From Hoeflea sp. BAL378 (GTDB lineage Bacteria > Pseudomonadota > Alphaproteobacteria > Rhizobiales > Rhizobiaceae), in contig NZ_JRJG01000265.1 in the NCBI RefSeq assembly GCF_000759435.1, positions 1 through 38,760 of the forward strand: DNA of 38,760 nucleotides, given 5' to 3'. A program made the translations under genes and the position numbers. The first letter of the stretch is position 1, and each line of letters opens with the position of its first letter. Positions 17,535 to 26,544 of the stretch are shown here, one piece after another. Below the pieces are notes generated by a model. The model had not been told where the DNA came from. It searched no databases and was given only the letters and a program-made list of their open reading frames with translations.

Positions 17535-18173
17535 GTGTGCAACATCCGGACCAGGGTTCCGGGGATCGGTGTAGGCGTGAAGTCTGTTGGTATGTTTGCA
17601 GCGGTTGCCATGCTGTCGGTCCTGTCGGGCTGCGCGGGCGGCTTGATCAAGTCGCCGCCGCCCGACACCTATGGACTGTCCGATGCGCCCGAAGCGATCT
17701 CCGGAGAGCGGTCGCGCAACCGGCAGATCCTGATCTCCGAGCCGACCGCGCTCAAGGCGCTCGACAGCGAGCAGATCGTCATCCGGCCGCAGCCGGTGTC
17801 GATCCAATATCTGGCCGATTCACAATGGTCGGACCGCCTGCCGAAGATCGTGCAGGACAAGCTTGTCCAGGCCTTCGAGAATTCCGGCCGGGTCGGCGGC
17901 GTCGGCCGTCCGGGCGACGGGCTGGCGATCGATTTTAAGGTCATCACCGCGATCCGCGCCTTCGAGATCCAGGCCGATGCCGGCGAACGCGCCGTGGTCG
18001 AGATTTCGGCCAAGGTGCTCAATGACCGCAACGGCGTCGTGGTGGCGTCCGAGGTGTTCCGCGCCAGCACGCCGGTCACCGGAACCGGCAACGCCGCCTA
18101 TGTCCAGTCGCTCGACCGGGCGTTCGAAGAGGTCGTGCGCGATCTCGTTAGCTGGACGCTGTCGCGGATCTGA
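17535..18173 (+). CDS. ABC transport auxiliary lipoprotein (PqiC/DUF330-like)
   Basis: Outer-membrane-type lipoprotein that works with MCE transporters. The signal is VGMFAAVAMLSVLSGC with lipobox LSGC; the mature part (about 180 residues) has RQILISEPTALKALDSEQI and RPQPVSIQYLADSQWSDRLPK, the pattern of the auxiliary-component family related to PqiC. Start choice is uncertain. GTG 17535 follows AAAAGGG at eight bases; GTG 17577 would give a more usual short signal; TTG 17493 overlaps the previous stop. It completes the Mla-type operon. Its last 26 bases overlap the convergent membrane-protein gene. Confidence 0.85.
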   Translation: MCNIRTRVPGIGVGVKSVGMFAAVAMLSVLSGCAGGLIKSPPPDTYGLSDAPEAISGERSRNRQILISEPTALKALDSEQIVIRPQPVSIQYLADSQWSDRLPKIVQDKLVQAFENSGRVGGVGRPGDGLAIDFKVITAIRAFEIQADAGERAVVEISAKVLNDRNGVVVASEVFRASTPVTGTGNAAYVQSLDRAFEEVVRDLVSWTLSRI

Positions 18174-18528
18174 CCGGGCCGTCTGCCGCAGGCGCCTTGG
18201 CCGCAGCCGCGGGCAGGGGCTTTGCCTTCTCCGTCGCAACGGTCCGGCCCGCCGCCCCCTCGGTCTTCACCGAATTCCCGTCCTGCTCCCGCGGCGCCCG
18301 GACCAGAAGGTCCGACGACGTCATGACCACCAGAAGCAGCAGGATCCCGCCGGCGGCGACCACGGCCGGCCCGATCAGCGCGGGATAGCCGAATAGCCAG
18401 ATGGCGCTCAGCCACAACAGCACGGTGTTGACGACGAACATCACCTTCTCGGTGTCGCCGCCGCGCCCGGCGCGCCAGCCGAGAAATACGATGATCGCCA
18501 GATAGGCAAATGTCGCCGCCCATGCCAT
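18148..18528 (-). CDS. small membrane protein of unknown function
   Basis: A 126-residue protein with three likely membrane segments (about residues 3-17, 29-48 and 52-70), then a soluble tail rich in Ala, Lys and Pro. GGAG lies at a fitting distance before the ATG at 18528. No family is recognised. It overlaps the end of the auxiliary lipoprotein gene on the other strand, so the tail length is constrained by two genes at once. Confidence 0.65.
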   Translation of the reverse strand: MAWAATFAYLAIIVFLGWRAGRGGDTEKVMFVVNTVLLWLSAIWLFGYPALIGPAVVAAGGILLLLVVMTSSDLLVRAPREQDGNSVKTEGAAGRTVATEKAKPLPAAAAKAPAADGPVRSATASS

Positions 18529-18679
18529 GTCCGCTCTCCGTGCCGCCGCGTGGTTCCAGTCTCGGCGCCTGCCGGGGCCGCAAGCTGCCTGAGCCGTATG
18601 TAACGGAAAACACCGCCCGCGCCATGGCCGGGCTCATGGCATATTGACGCATCCTGGATACAGGTTTGATGAAGCCGGA

Positions 18680-20389
18680 TCAAAGACCGGGCGGCGGCGC
18701 GAGGGCCGAGGCGCTTGACGCCTCCAGCCAGGCGATGATCCTGCGCCACGCATCGGCGATGTTGGCCGGGCTTTCCAGGACATGCGCCTCGCCCCAGTAG
18801 CGCACCAACTCGGCCCTTCTGCCCAACTCGCGCAGGGCGGAAAACATCTGTTCGGATTGGGCGATCGGAACGTAGTCCTGATCGCCGTGCAACAACAGCA
18901 CGGGAGCGGTGATGGTCTCCACCGAAAACAGCGGACTGTTGCGGATGTAGCGTTCGGGCATCTCCCAGGGCGCCCCCGGCAGGTCATAATTCGCCTGCAT
19001 CATCGCCGCGCGGTCATCCGAACACAGATCGTCGTAGCGAAGCCGCACATCGTCGCCCCCGCCCAAGAGATTGCTCGTCGCCGCCATGGCGATGCCGGAG
19101 CGGAAAATATCCGTTTCCGCAAGCAGCGCCAAAGTGGCCCAGCCCCCAAGGCTGTGGCCTGCGACATGGACATGGTCGCGATTGACGAACCCCGCCTCGA
19201 CCGCGGCGTCCACGGCCGGAACCACGCAATCCGCCAGGCGCTCCGCGGGTTCCCGGGCGTCTCTGCCGGTGTCTTCGACCGGCATGGCGGGCACGATGAC
19301 CGCGAAGCCGCTGGCCGCCAGAAGGTGGAGGTTGAATGCGCCCGCTTCGTTGATGCGATTCTGGCGATGCAGGAGCGTGTCGGTGACGGACATGCCGGGA
19401 TAGACCCAGACGACTGCCGGGTGCCGGTCGCCTGCGCGATGACCCGGCGGTAGTATGAGCCTCAAGCTTTCGGGCCCGCCGGTCGCGGTCGTGAACGGAA
19501 GCAGAGTCATCGGCGACGCAAGCACATCGCCCATATGCGCGTCGGACTCGAACAGTGTCGTGACCTTGCCGTAGGACAGCAGCAGGACCCGCGTCGCATC
19601 GTCGCTGCGGGCCAGATAGATCGTCTTGCGTCCTTCAGGGTCGGCGGCAACCTTCAGGCTTTCCGGCGGAACCCAATCATTCTCACCGACGCATCGGGGA
19701 GGGTAGTCGGAGGCTTGCCGCCCGGCAAAGCGCTGTACAGACCGAGGCTGTTCGCCGTCCCGCGCGACGATGCGGCATTCCCCGGTCTGGACATCGAAGG
19801 CGGCGAACTCCGACTGGTCCCAGCGGACGGCCGGCTGCTCGCTTGTCAACCGGCTTGCGGTCGTCTGCCGGCCGTTCCAGGCGTTTCGCCACTGGGCGAT
19901 GCTTGCCAGTGCGCCTCTCTTCTCAATGTCGAGCCACAGCGTCGGCGCGTTCCCCAGCGTCATTTCGAAGACCAGTGTGCGATCGTCGATCCATTCAAAG
20001 AAGGGACGCGGTCCGGGCAGGTCGAGGTTCCGCTCGATCAGGATCTGCGTCTTTCCGCTGTCGACATGGACGATGGCTGGATGAATGAAGGACCCGTCGG
20101 TGACGGCAACCGCGATCATCGATCCATCCGGAGACCAGACCGGGGACAAGGCGCCCAGACCGGCGGGCATGGGCAGTTCGCTGGGCGTGCCGCCTTCGAG
20201 ATCGAGAACGAGAAGCTCTCCCTCTCCGCCGCCGATCGCATCGAGAAAGAACCGCGACGCCTCGCTCAGGCTTTTCGGCAGGCAGAAGGCCAGACGCTGC
20301 CCGCCAGGGTCGAGGTCGAACTGCGGCCCGCACAGATAAGGAAAGCTCCTGAGACCGAGAACGTCGTCGATCGAGAGAGGATGCTGCAT
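18680..20389 (-). CDS. prolyl oligopeptidase-type (S9) alpha/beta hydrolase
   Basis: A 569-residue serine hydrolase. The first 300 residues resemble a beta-propeller (SPVWSPDGSMIAVAV and similar blades). The last 250 form an alpha/beta hydrolase with nucleophile Ser413 in GHSLGG, acid Asp503 or Asp505 in HGDQDYVP, and His536 in YWGEAH. No signal peptide is seen, so it is probably cytoplasmic. A GTG at 20398 is possible, but ATG 20389 has AAGGGG at eight bases. Its wobble positions look less GC-rich than its neighbours', which hints at later acquisition. The natural substrate is unknown. Confidence 0.85.
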   Translation of the reverse strand: MQHPLSIDDVLGLRSFPYLCGPQFDLDPGGQRLAFCLPKSLSEASRFFLDAIGGGEGELLVLDLEGGTPSELPMPAGLGALSPVWSPDGSMIAVAVTDGSFIHPAIVHVDSGKTQILIERNLDLPGPRPFFEWIDDRTLVFEMTLGNAPTLWLDIEKRGALASIAQWRNAWNGRQTTASRLTSEQPAVRWDQSEFAAFDVQTGECRIVARDGEQPRSVQRFAGRQASDYPPRCVGENDWVPPESLKVAADPEGRKTIYLARSDDATRVLLLSYGKVTTLFESDAHMGDVLASPMTLLPFTTATGGPESLRLILPPGHRAGDRHPAVVWVYPGMSVTDTLLHRQNRINEAGAFNLHLLAASGFAVIVPAMPVEDTGRDAREPAERLADCVVPAVDAAVEAGFVNRDHVHVAGHSLGGWATLALLAETDIFRSGIAMAATSNLLGGGDDVRLRYDDLCSDDRAAMMQANYDLPGAPWEMPERYIRNSPLFSVETITAPVLLLHGDQDYVPIAQSEQMFSALRELGRRAELVRYWGEAHVLESPANIADAWRRIIAWLEASSASALAPPPGL

Positions 20390-20540
20390 GATCGCCACCC
20401 CTTGTCGCCTTGGCGTCGAGCCGTCCCGGCATGCGGGGACCCGGGCTCAGCCATGGCCTTGTCACCGACATTGCGCGGTTGGAACAATCAGCATTCCATG
20501 GCGATGATGCGGCAGGATGCCGGATGAAACGTTTTGAGAC

Positions 20541-20577
20541 AAAAAACCTCCCGCGACATGCGCGTTGCGGGAGGTTG
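20541..20577 (-). terminator. Rho-independent terminator after the GPR-like gene
   Basis: Inverted arms AACCTCCCGC and GCGGGAGGTT (20545-20554 and 20567-20576) around a 12-base loop, followed on the minus strand by a T-run (six A's at 20541-20546 on the plus strand). It lies about 40 bases past the stop at 20616 and separates that gene from the S9 peptidase. Confidence 0.85.
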
Positions 20578-20615
20578 GATGCGTCACAGGCCGGTGTCTG
20601 TCGCGGCTGAGGGTC

Positions 20616-23600
20616 TCAGCGCTCCTGGCCACCGAAGCGGCCGCTGGCGTGGGCCAGCATGGTGTAGACCTTGCCGGTGTCCGACGTCAGGTAGGTCTGC
20701 GTCATCATGTTGTCGCGATCGTTGCGCGCGACGTCCGACAGGAGCTTCTCGAAATCGGCGATGTAGCGGTCCACGGCCGAGCGGAACTCTGGTTCGCGGC
20801 CGTACTTGCTCTTGATCTCCTCGAAGGTCTGTTGGCCCTTGAGCGTGTAGAGCCTGCGGGTGAAGACGTCACGCTCGCCGCGCTGGTAGCGCCGCCACAG
20901 ATCGACCGAGGCGTCGTGGTCGATGGCGCGGGCAATGTCGACGGAGAGCGAATTGAGCGATTCCACGACATGGCGCGGGTTGCGCTCGGGCGTCCGGGTC
21001 GCAGGCTGCGCGCGGGCAGGCGCCTGTTCCTCGCGCGATGCGCCGCGCAGCAGATCGCTGACCCAGCCGTCGCTCTTGGCGGGAGCCGCGCCCGCGGGCT
21101 CGAGGCTGCCGCGCAGCGGCGCGCGCTGGACCGGGGCCTCGGTACGGGGCGCTGGTGCCGCGACCGGAGCCGGATCGCGCCGGGGCGCCGGCTGCGGTGC
21201 GGCGGCGCGGGTGACGGGACGCGGCGCCGGCTGGCTGAACTCGGCCTGGTGGCTCGACTGGCTGACGATCTGCGACAGCTCCTGCAACGCCTTGATCTGG
21301 TCGGCCACGGCGCGACGCATGGCGGCCGCGCTCTCGCGGGTTTCCTCGGGAAGGTCGAAGGCGCCGCGCTTGAGCTCGTTCCTGGTGTCGTCGAGCTCGC
21401 GGCGGATTTCGGCCGCGGACTGGCGGATCTCGTCGGTGGCGCCGGAGAAGCGCGCGATCGCGTCCTCGATCGCCTCGCGCATGCTGTCGCGCAGGGTTCC
21501 GGCCGCGGCCTGGGCGCGGCTTTCGGTGCCGCGCAGCAGCTTCTCGGCGTCCTCGGCCGCCTCGCGCACGCTTTCGCGCATGGTGCCGGCCGCCGCATGG
21601 GCGCGGTCCTCGGTCTCGCCGAGCACCTTGCTGGCATTCTCCGCGGCGCTGCGCAGCCCGCCTTCAAGCCGCGAGGCCGCGCGGCGGGACATGTCGTCGG
21701 CGCCGGAGAAGGCCTTCTCGATGATGTCCTCGAGCGAATGCATGGTGGCTTCGATCTGCTCGGAGCGGCTGACCAGCCCGACCGAAAGCGCCTGCAGCGC
21801 TTCCCGGCGCTCCTCGAGCGTCGAGGCGAGGTTGGACTGCGCGGCGCCGAGAAGATCGGAGGCCGAGGCCAGCACCTTGGAGTGATCGTCGAAGCGGCCG
21901 GCGATGGCGCCGACCTGGTTCAGCGTGCGGCTGGAAATGTCGGTCAGGCGTTCGACCTTGCCGTCGAGCAGACGGGCGGAACCGGACAGCAGCTCGGCCG
22001 CCTTCTCGGTGGAGGAGGAGAACTCGCTGGTGGTCTTCGACAGTTGTTCGTTGGCCGTGCCCAGCGTCGATGAGGCGGTGGCGATGACCTTGGAGATTTC
22101 CTTGTTACTGGCGCCCAGGCGCTCGAGCAGCGCGCCGACATTGCCGCTCAGGCTCTGGTTGACGGTCTCGATGGCCGAGAGCGTCTCGCTGGTGCGGTTG
22201 GTGATGGCGTTGATCAGCGCCGCATTCTCGGCGCGCAGGCGGTCGGTCGAGTTCTGGGTGACCTCGGTCAGGCGGTTGGCGAATTCCTCGCCGCTCGACG
22301 CGTAGCGCTCGACCAGCGGGCGGGCCTGCTCGTCGATGACGCGCGACAGTTCGGCCGAGCGGCTGGCGAGCATCGAGTTGAGCTCGCGGGTGCGCTCGTC
22401 CAGCGTCGAGTGGACCGAGGTGGCGCGGATGTCCATCGCCTGTTCGGCCTCGACCAGCTTCTGGATGATGTTGACGGCCTTCTGGTTGAGCGCGTCGCCG
22501 AGCGAGCCGGTGCGGCTGACGAGATCCTGCGCCGATTTCTGCAGGCGGGCCTCGATCGCTCCGGTCTTCTCGTCGAGCGCGGAGACCAGGTTCTGGGCGT
22601 TGCCGTCGATGCGGGCGGAAATTGCCGCGGTCTTCTCGTCGAGCGTGGAGACCAGATTGCTGGCGGTGCCGCCGATGCGGGCGGAGATCGCCGCGGTCTT
22701 CTCGTCGAGCGTGGAGACCAGATCGTTGGCGGTGCCGCCGATGCGGGCGGAAATCGCTTCGGTCTTCTCATCGAGGGTCGAGACCAGATGGTCGGCGGTC
22801 TGGCCGAGGCGGTCCGAGATCGCCCCGGTTTCCTTCTCGAGTCGTGCGGCCAGCGCTTCCGCCTGGGCGGCGAAGCGGGCTTCGCTCGCGTCCAGCGTGC
22901 CGGAAATGGCATTGGCCTGGTTGCCCACGGTCTCGCCGACGCGCTCGACCAGGTCGCTGATCCGGCTGGCTTCCATGCCAAGGCCGCTGGCGCTGGCGGA
23001 GATGCTGCTGGCGATGTTCTCGGCATGGGCGGCGAGGTTGGCGGTGCGCTCCTCGACCTGCAGGTCGAGCGTGCGGGCGAATTCGCGGGCCTGGTGATCC
23101 ATCCGGCCGGCAAAGCCGGTGCCCACCGATTCCAGCGTCTCGCCGGCCTTGAGCGCTTCCGCGTCGAGTTCGATGGCCGCGGCGGCGACAGCCTCGCGCA
23201 GCTTGGCGGCGAGGCCGGTGGCCTTGCCCTCGATGGTCTTGGACACGGAGTCGAGGCCGATGCCGAGCATGGTGTTCATGGTCGACAGGCGCTCGTCGAC
23301 GCGGTCGGCGCCCTTGGCCAGCGTCGTCTCCATCTGCTCGGAGGCGGACTGGGCCAGTTCGGCATAGCGCCGGCCTTCGACGTCGAAAGTGGCGGAGAGG
23401 CGTTCGGAAACCTCCGAAAGCCCGGCCTGGAGCGATTCCGCGCGGGCGGCGAGGCGGCGGTCCATCGCGTCGGCGGCCTCGTTGACGGCCGCGCCAAAGC
23501 CCTCGGCGCGCTCGCCAAGCCTGCGGTCGAGCGAATTGGCGGTGTCGGAAATCGAGCCGAACAGCGCGGCGGAGCGCTCGTTCAAGCTGGTGTCGATCCG

Positions 23601-25628
23601 CTCGGCGCCAGCAGACAGCGCCTTTTCGAGCGCGTCGGTGCGGGTCGCCAGGGTGGCGTCGATGGCGTCGGTGCGGCTCGCAAGAGCGGCCTCGATGGCG
23701 CTCGCGCGGGTCGCGAGCGTGCTCTCGATCGCCTCCGTGCGGGCTGCCAGCGTGGTCTCGATGCGCTGCGCGACGTCGGAGGTGGAGGCCTCGATGCGCT
23801 CGGCGCCCGAGCCGAGCGTGATCTCGATGCGCTGGGCGACATCGGAGGTGGAGGCCTCGATGCGCTCGGCGCCCGTGCCGAGCGTGGTTTCGATGCGCCG
23901 GGCGGCGCCGGAAGTGGAGGATTCGATGCGCTCGGCGCCGGCGCCGAGCGTGGTCTCCAGCGCCTGGCTGCGTTCGGACAGCGTCGCGCCGATGCGTTCG
24001 AGGCTCGAGGAGAGGATGCCGTCCATGGCGTTGGTGCCGCCGTGGAGCGTCTCGTTGATGCGCGACAGGCTTTCCGAGAGCTTGCCGTCAAGGCTGCCGA
24101 CGCGGCTGTCGAAGGCGGAGGTAAATTCGCCGACGCGCTCGTCGAAGGCGGCGGTCAGGCGGCTGACCGAGGATTCGAGCTTCTCTTCAAAGAAGCCCGA
24201 GCGCAGGTCGAGATCCATGATCGCGTCGTCGGCGCTGGACTTGAGCGCCTGGCTGAAGGAGGCGCCCTTCTGGTCGAGCGTGGAATTGAGCGCGGCGAGG
24301 GTCTCCTCGAGGCCCGACGCGATGGCCTGCTGGCCGACGCCGAGGCTTTCGGAGATGTCCCGGGTGCGGGCGATCAGCGTCTCGTTGAGCTGGCGCGCGC
24401 GTTCGCCGAGCGCGGCGTTGAGCTTTTCGGTGTTGGCGTCGAGCGTCGAGGCGCGGGTCTCGAATTCCGACAGCAGCGCCTTGCCGCGCTGGTTGAGCTG
24501 GACATTGAGCATTTCCAGACGCGTGTCGAACTCGTCGGTGAGATCGCCGCCGGAGACCTTGAGCGCGGTGACCAGCGCGTCGGTGCGGCCGTCGAGCAGA
24601 GCTTCGAGCTCGCGGCTGGTCTCGATCGTGCGTTCCTGGAGATTGGCGGCTCGGGTCTCCATGAGCTGGGCGAAGGCCTGGCCGGAGGTCGAAATTCGCG
24701 CTGCGATCTCCTCGCTGGCGATGGTGAGCTCTTCCTTGAGCTGCTCGTGGGCGCCCGAGATCGAGGCGCGGATGCGCTCGGCATGGCTGACGATGGCGTC
24801 GCGTTCCGATCCCAGTTCCTGCACCAGGCCGCGCACGCGCAGCTCATTGTCCGAATAGCTGCGCTCGAGCGCGTTGACTTCGGAATGCACCAGGGTCTCG
24901 AGCTCGGAGGCGCGGGCGATGGTGCGCTCGATGCCTTCGTTCATGGCCGAGACCTCGCGGCGCACGGCCTGGCCGACGCTGAGGATGCGGTCGCCGGCAA
25001 TGTTCTCGGGCTCGGCCAGACGCAGCGCCACCTCGGCCATGGAGCGGGCGGCGGAGCGCATTTCCCGGGCGCGCGCCATCATGATGGAGAAGGCGAAGAA
25101 GATCAGGATGGGGACGATGATCGCCACCATAAAGCCGATCACCGCCGGCATTGCCAGCAGGTCGGAAATGGAGCGGATCTCCCAGATGCCGGGCGCCAGC
25201 AGCAGATTGGCGAGGCCAATGCCGCCGATGGCCCACAGAAGCGAGATGACGGTGGCGTTGCGCAGGGCGCCGCGGCTCGAGCGGATTTCGAGCGCGCGCA
25301 GCAGGCCCGCGGTGTTCTTGCGGCTGTCGTCGTTGGCAGGCGCCAGGGGACCGGCGGGCGTGAACGGCGGCGCGGCGACGCGCGGCGCGGTGCTTTCGCC
25401 CGGGCCCTTCGGCTTGGATGCGGAAGCGGTGGCGTCCGGGGCGGCCGGCTTGCTCGCGCCGGCGTTCTTGAGTTCGCGGGCGGCGCTCGAGACCTTGTGC
25501 TCGAGCTCCTCGATCGTGATATCGTCGAGCCCGTCCAGATCGTCGTCATCCACGCTGATGTTCAGTGCGTCTTCGAGCGCCTCGAAGGTCTGCTCGTCAA
25601 TGCTCTTGTCCGCTGGTGTCTTACTCAT
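20616..25628 (-). CDS. growth pole ring (GPR/RgsE)-like giant coiled-coil membrane protein
   Basis: A 1670-residue protein of the family once labelled kinesin-like or apolipoprotein-like in rhizobia. In Agrobacterium the homologue GPR forms a ring at the growing pole and is needed for polar growth and rod shape; the Sinorhizobium homologue is RgsE. Residues 1-105 are acidic and disordered. Two membrane segments lie at about 125-146 and 160-184. From 185 to about 1460 run long helices with 22-residue repeats. Residues 1464-1549 are Pro/Ala-rich, and 1550-1670 form a conserved-looking folded end. The Agrobacterium protein is longer, about 2100 residues. ATG 25628 is preferred to an in-frame TTG at 25637. 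It is divergent from the Hpt gene. Confidence 0.85.
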   Translation of the reverse strand: MSKTPADKSIDEQTFEALEDALNISVDDDDLDGLDDITIEELEHKVSSAARELKNAGASKPAAPDATASASKPKGPGESTAPRVAAPPFTPAGPLAPANDDSRKNTAGLLRALEIRSSRGALRNATVISLLWAIGGIGLANLLLAPGIWEIRSISDLLAMPAVIGFMVAIIVPILIFFAFSIMMARAREMRSAARSMAEVALRLAEPENIAGDRILSVGQAVRREVSAMNEGIERTIARASELETLVHSEVNALERSYSDNELRVRGLVQELGSERDAIVSHAERIRASISGAHEQLKEELTIASEEIAARISTSGQAFAQLMETRAANLQERTIETSRELEALLDGRTDALVTALKVSGGDLTDEFDTRLEMLNVQLNQRGKALLSEFETRASTLDANTEKLNAALGERARQLNETLIARTRDISESLGVGQQAIASGLEETLAALNSTLDQKGASFSQALKSSADDAIMDLDLRSGFFEEKLESSVSRLTAAFDERVGEFTSAFDSRVGSLDGKLSESLSRINETLHGGTNAMDGILSSSLERIGATLSERSQALETTLGAGAERIESSTSGAARRIETTLGTGAERIEASTSDVAQRIEITLGSGAERIEASTSDVAQRIETTLAARTEAIESTLATRASAIEAALASRTDAIDATLATRTDALEKALSAGAERIDTSLNERSAALFGSISDTANSLDRRLGERAEGFGAAVNEAADAMDRRLAARAESLQAGLSEVSERLSATFDVEGRRYAELAQSASEQMETTLAKGADRVDERLSTMNTMLGIGLDSVSKTIEGKATGLAAKLREAVAAAAIELDAEALKAGETLESVGTGFAGRMDHQAREFARTLDLQVEERTANLAAHAENIASSISASASGLGMEASRISDLVERVGETVGNQANAISGTLDASEARFAAQAEALAARLEKETGAISDRLGQTADHLVSTLDEKTEAISARIGGTANDLVSTLDEKTAAISARIGGTASNLVSTLDEKTAAISARIDGNAQNLVSALDEKTGAIEARLQKSAQDLVSRTGSLGDALNQKAVNIIQKLVEAEQAMDIRATSVHSTLDERTRELNSMLASRSAELSRVIDEQARPLVERYASSGEEFANRLTEVTQNSTDRLRAENAALINAITNRTSETLSAIETVNQSLSGNVGALLERLGASNKEISKVIATASSTLGTANEQLSKTTSEFSSSTEKAAELLSGSARLLDGKVERLTDISSRTLNQVGAIAGRFDDHSKVLASASDLLGAAQSNLASTLEERREALQALSVGLVSRSEQIEATMHSLEDIIEKAFSGADDMSRRAASRLEGGLRSAAENASKVLGETEDRAHAAAGTMRESVREAAEDAEKLLRGTESRAQAAAGTLRDSMREAIEDAIARFSGATDEIRQSAAEIRRELDDTRNELKRGAFDLPEETRESAAAMRRAVADQIKALQELSQIVSQSSHQAEFSQPAPRPVTRAAAPQPAPRRDPAPVAAPAPRTEAPVQRAPLRGSLEPAGAAPAKSDGWVSDLLRGASREEQAPARAQPATRTPERNPRHVVESLNSLSVDIARAIDHDASVDLWRRYQRGERDVFTRRLYTLKGQQTFEEIKSKYGREPEFRSAVDRYIADFEKLLSDVARNDRDNMMTQTYLTSDTGKVYTMLAHASGRFGGQER
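22573..22836 (-). repeat. 66-bp tandem repeats inside the GPR-like gene, array 1
   Basis: Four units start at 22573, 22639, 22705 and 22771, exactly 66 bases apart. Each codes for 22 residues of the type LVSTLDEKT-x-AISARIGGTA. The first three are the most alike at the base level, a sign of recent duplication. Confidence 0.85.
23752..23949 (-). repeat. 66-bp tandem repeats inside the GPR-like gene, array 2
   Basis: Units start at 23752, 23818 and 23884, again 66 bases apart, coding for the pattern AERIEASTSDVAQRIE with small changes. More diverged 22-residue units continue on both sides. Confidence 0.85.
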
Positions 25629-26000
25629 GCCACTCAAGCCTCGTTACTCAGAGAAGGTTCGGTCGTGCGACCCGCCAATGCTGCACGCCCGAAACAGGAC
25701 CCGCCGACTCGCCGCCCAGCGGCAAAACAATCGTCGCGTCCCGTTTCAGGACCCTCAAACTCCAATTTAGTGACACACACGGCACAAATTAACAATTGAA
25801 AGCGGTGGTATCGGGCGAACGTCCACCGGTTTTTACCGGGGATCTGTGTCAAAAAAATGCGTAAAAGCCAACCAAACGCCACATTTACGCCTCGTTAACC
25901 ATGCCTGCACTTTTCGCCTCCGACCCCCGGCCGGCGTTTACCCGATCTACAGGCAGACGCGGCAGAGTCAGCATTCGACATCAACAAAGGAAATTCCGCC
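25629..26000. promoter_or_regulatory. divergent control region of the GPR-like and Hpt genes
   Basis: This 372-base gap is the A/T-richer junction of two divergent genes. It holds a TTAACCAT sequence (25895-25902), which matches one half of a CtrA box, a second TTAA (25787-25792 region), a GANTC methylation site at 25965-25969, and a small inverted repeat CCGGT-TTTT-ACCGG (25826-25839). I see no full CtrA site with two well-spaced halves, and no clear -35/-10 pair. Confidence 0.4.
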
Positions 26001-26369
26001 ATGGCGGCAGTCAGCATCGCATTTGAAGCCCCGGAAGTCAGCTTCCAGCCGCGCCCGTCGGGCGGACGGCCGATCGACCTCGTGCACCTGGCGCGGCAGA
26101 CCGGCGGCGACAAGGGGCTCGAAACCGAAGTGCTGGAGCTGTTCGCCCGGCAGGCGCGCGAGGCGGTGGCGCGGATCGGCGGGCTCGACGCCAAGCAGCG
26201 CTCCGAACTGGCGCACCGGCTGGCCGGCGCTTCCAAGGGAGTAGGGGCCTTCGAGGTCGCCCGCTGCGCCGAGGCGCTCGAGGCCAAGCCGCGCAATCCG
26301 GCGGCGATCGCCGCCTTCACCAAATCCGTGGTCGACGCGGACAACTTCATTGTCGGCCTGATGCGCTGA
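26001..26369 (+). CDS. Hpt-domain phosphotransfer protein
   Basis: A 122-residue single-domain histidine phosphotransfer protein. The phosphorylated His is probably His72 in ELAHRLAGASKGVGAFEVA, which fits the H-x-L-x-G-x-S-x-x-x-G-A pattern. Such proteins pass phosphate between a hybrid kinase and a response regulator; no partner is encoded nearby, so it acts with proteins elsewhere. AAAGGAA precedes the ATG by eight bases. It is divergent from the GPR-like gene and is followed by its own terminator. Confidence 0.85.
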   Translation: MAAVSIAFEAPEVSFQPRPSGGRPIDLVHLARQTGGDKGLETEVLELFARQAREAVARIGGLDAKQRSELAHRLAGASKGVGAFEVARCAEALEAKPRNPAAIAAFTKSVVDADNFIVGLMR

Positions 26370-26438
26370 GGCGCGCGGGGCGCAGCCGGCGGCGGCGCCC
26401 CCCTGACCGCATGCGCCGGTCGATAAATCCGCATTTTG

Positions 26439-26480
26439 GAAAACCATGCCCCGCAACGCTGTCGCAGGGCGGTTTTCATT
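26439..26480 (+). terminator. Rho-independent terminator after the Hpt gene
   Basis: Arms GAAAACC and GGTTTTC (26439-26445 and 26471-26477) with a further inner GCCC/GGGC pairing, then a short T-rich end. It lies about 70 bases past the stop. Confidence 0.65.
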
Positions 26481-26526
26481 CTTGCCTCATGCGGTCCAGC
26501 GTGTATGAAAGCCTCACACTATAGTG
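26481..26526 (+). promoter_or_regulatory. candidate promoter and palindrome before the ferredoxin gene
   Basis: CTTGCC (26481-26486) and TATGAA (26504-26509) are 17 bases apart, close to the alphaproteobacterial consensus. A 10-base palindrome CACTATAGTG (26517-26526) sits at the expected transcription start and could be bound by a regulator. Confidence 0.5.
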
Positions 26527-26544
26527 AACATGCCAGAGGCTGGA

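Noticed and set aside
22410-25799. Open frame of 1129 codons on the plus strand, opposite the GPR-like gene
   Set aside because: It is the mirror of a GC-rich repetitive gene whose codons rarely give stops on the other strand. The product has no domain, and the minus-strand gene has a clear family, start and terminator.
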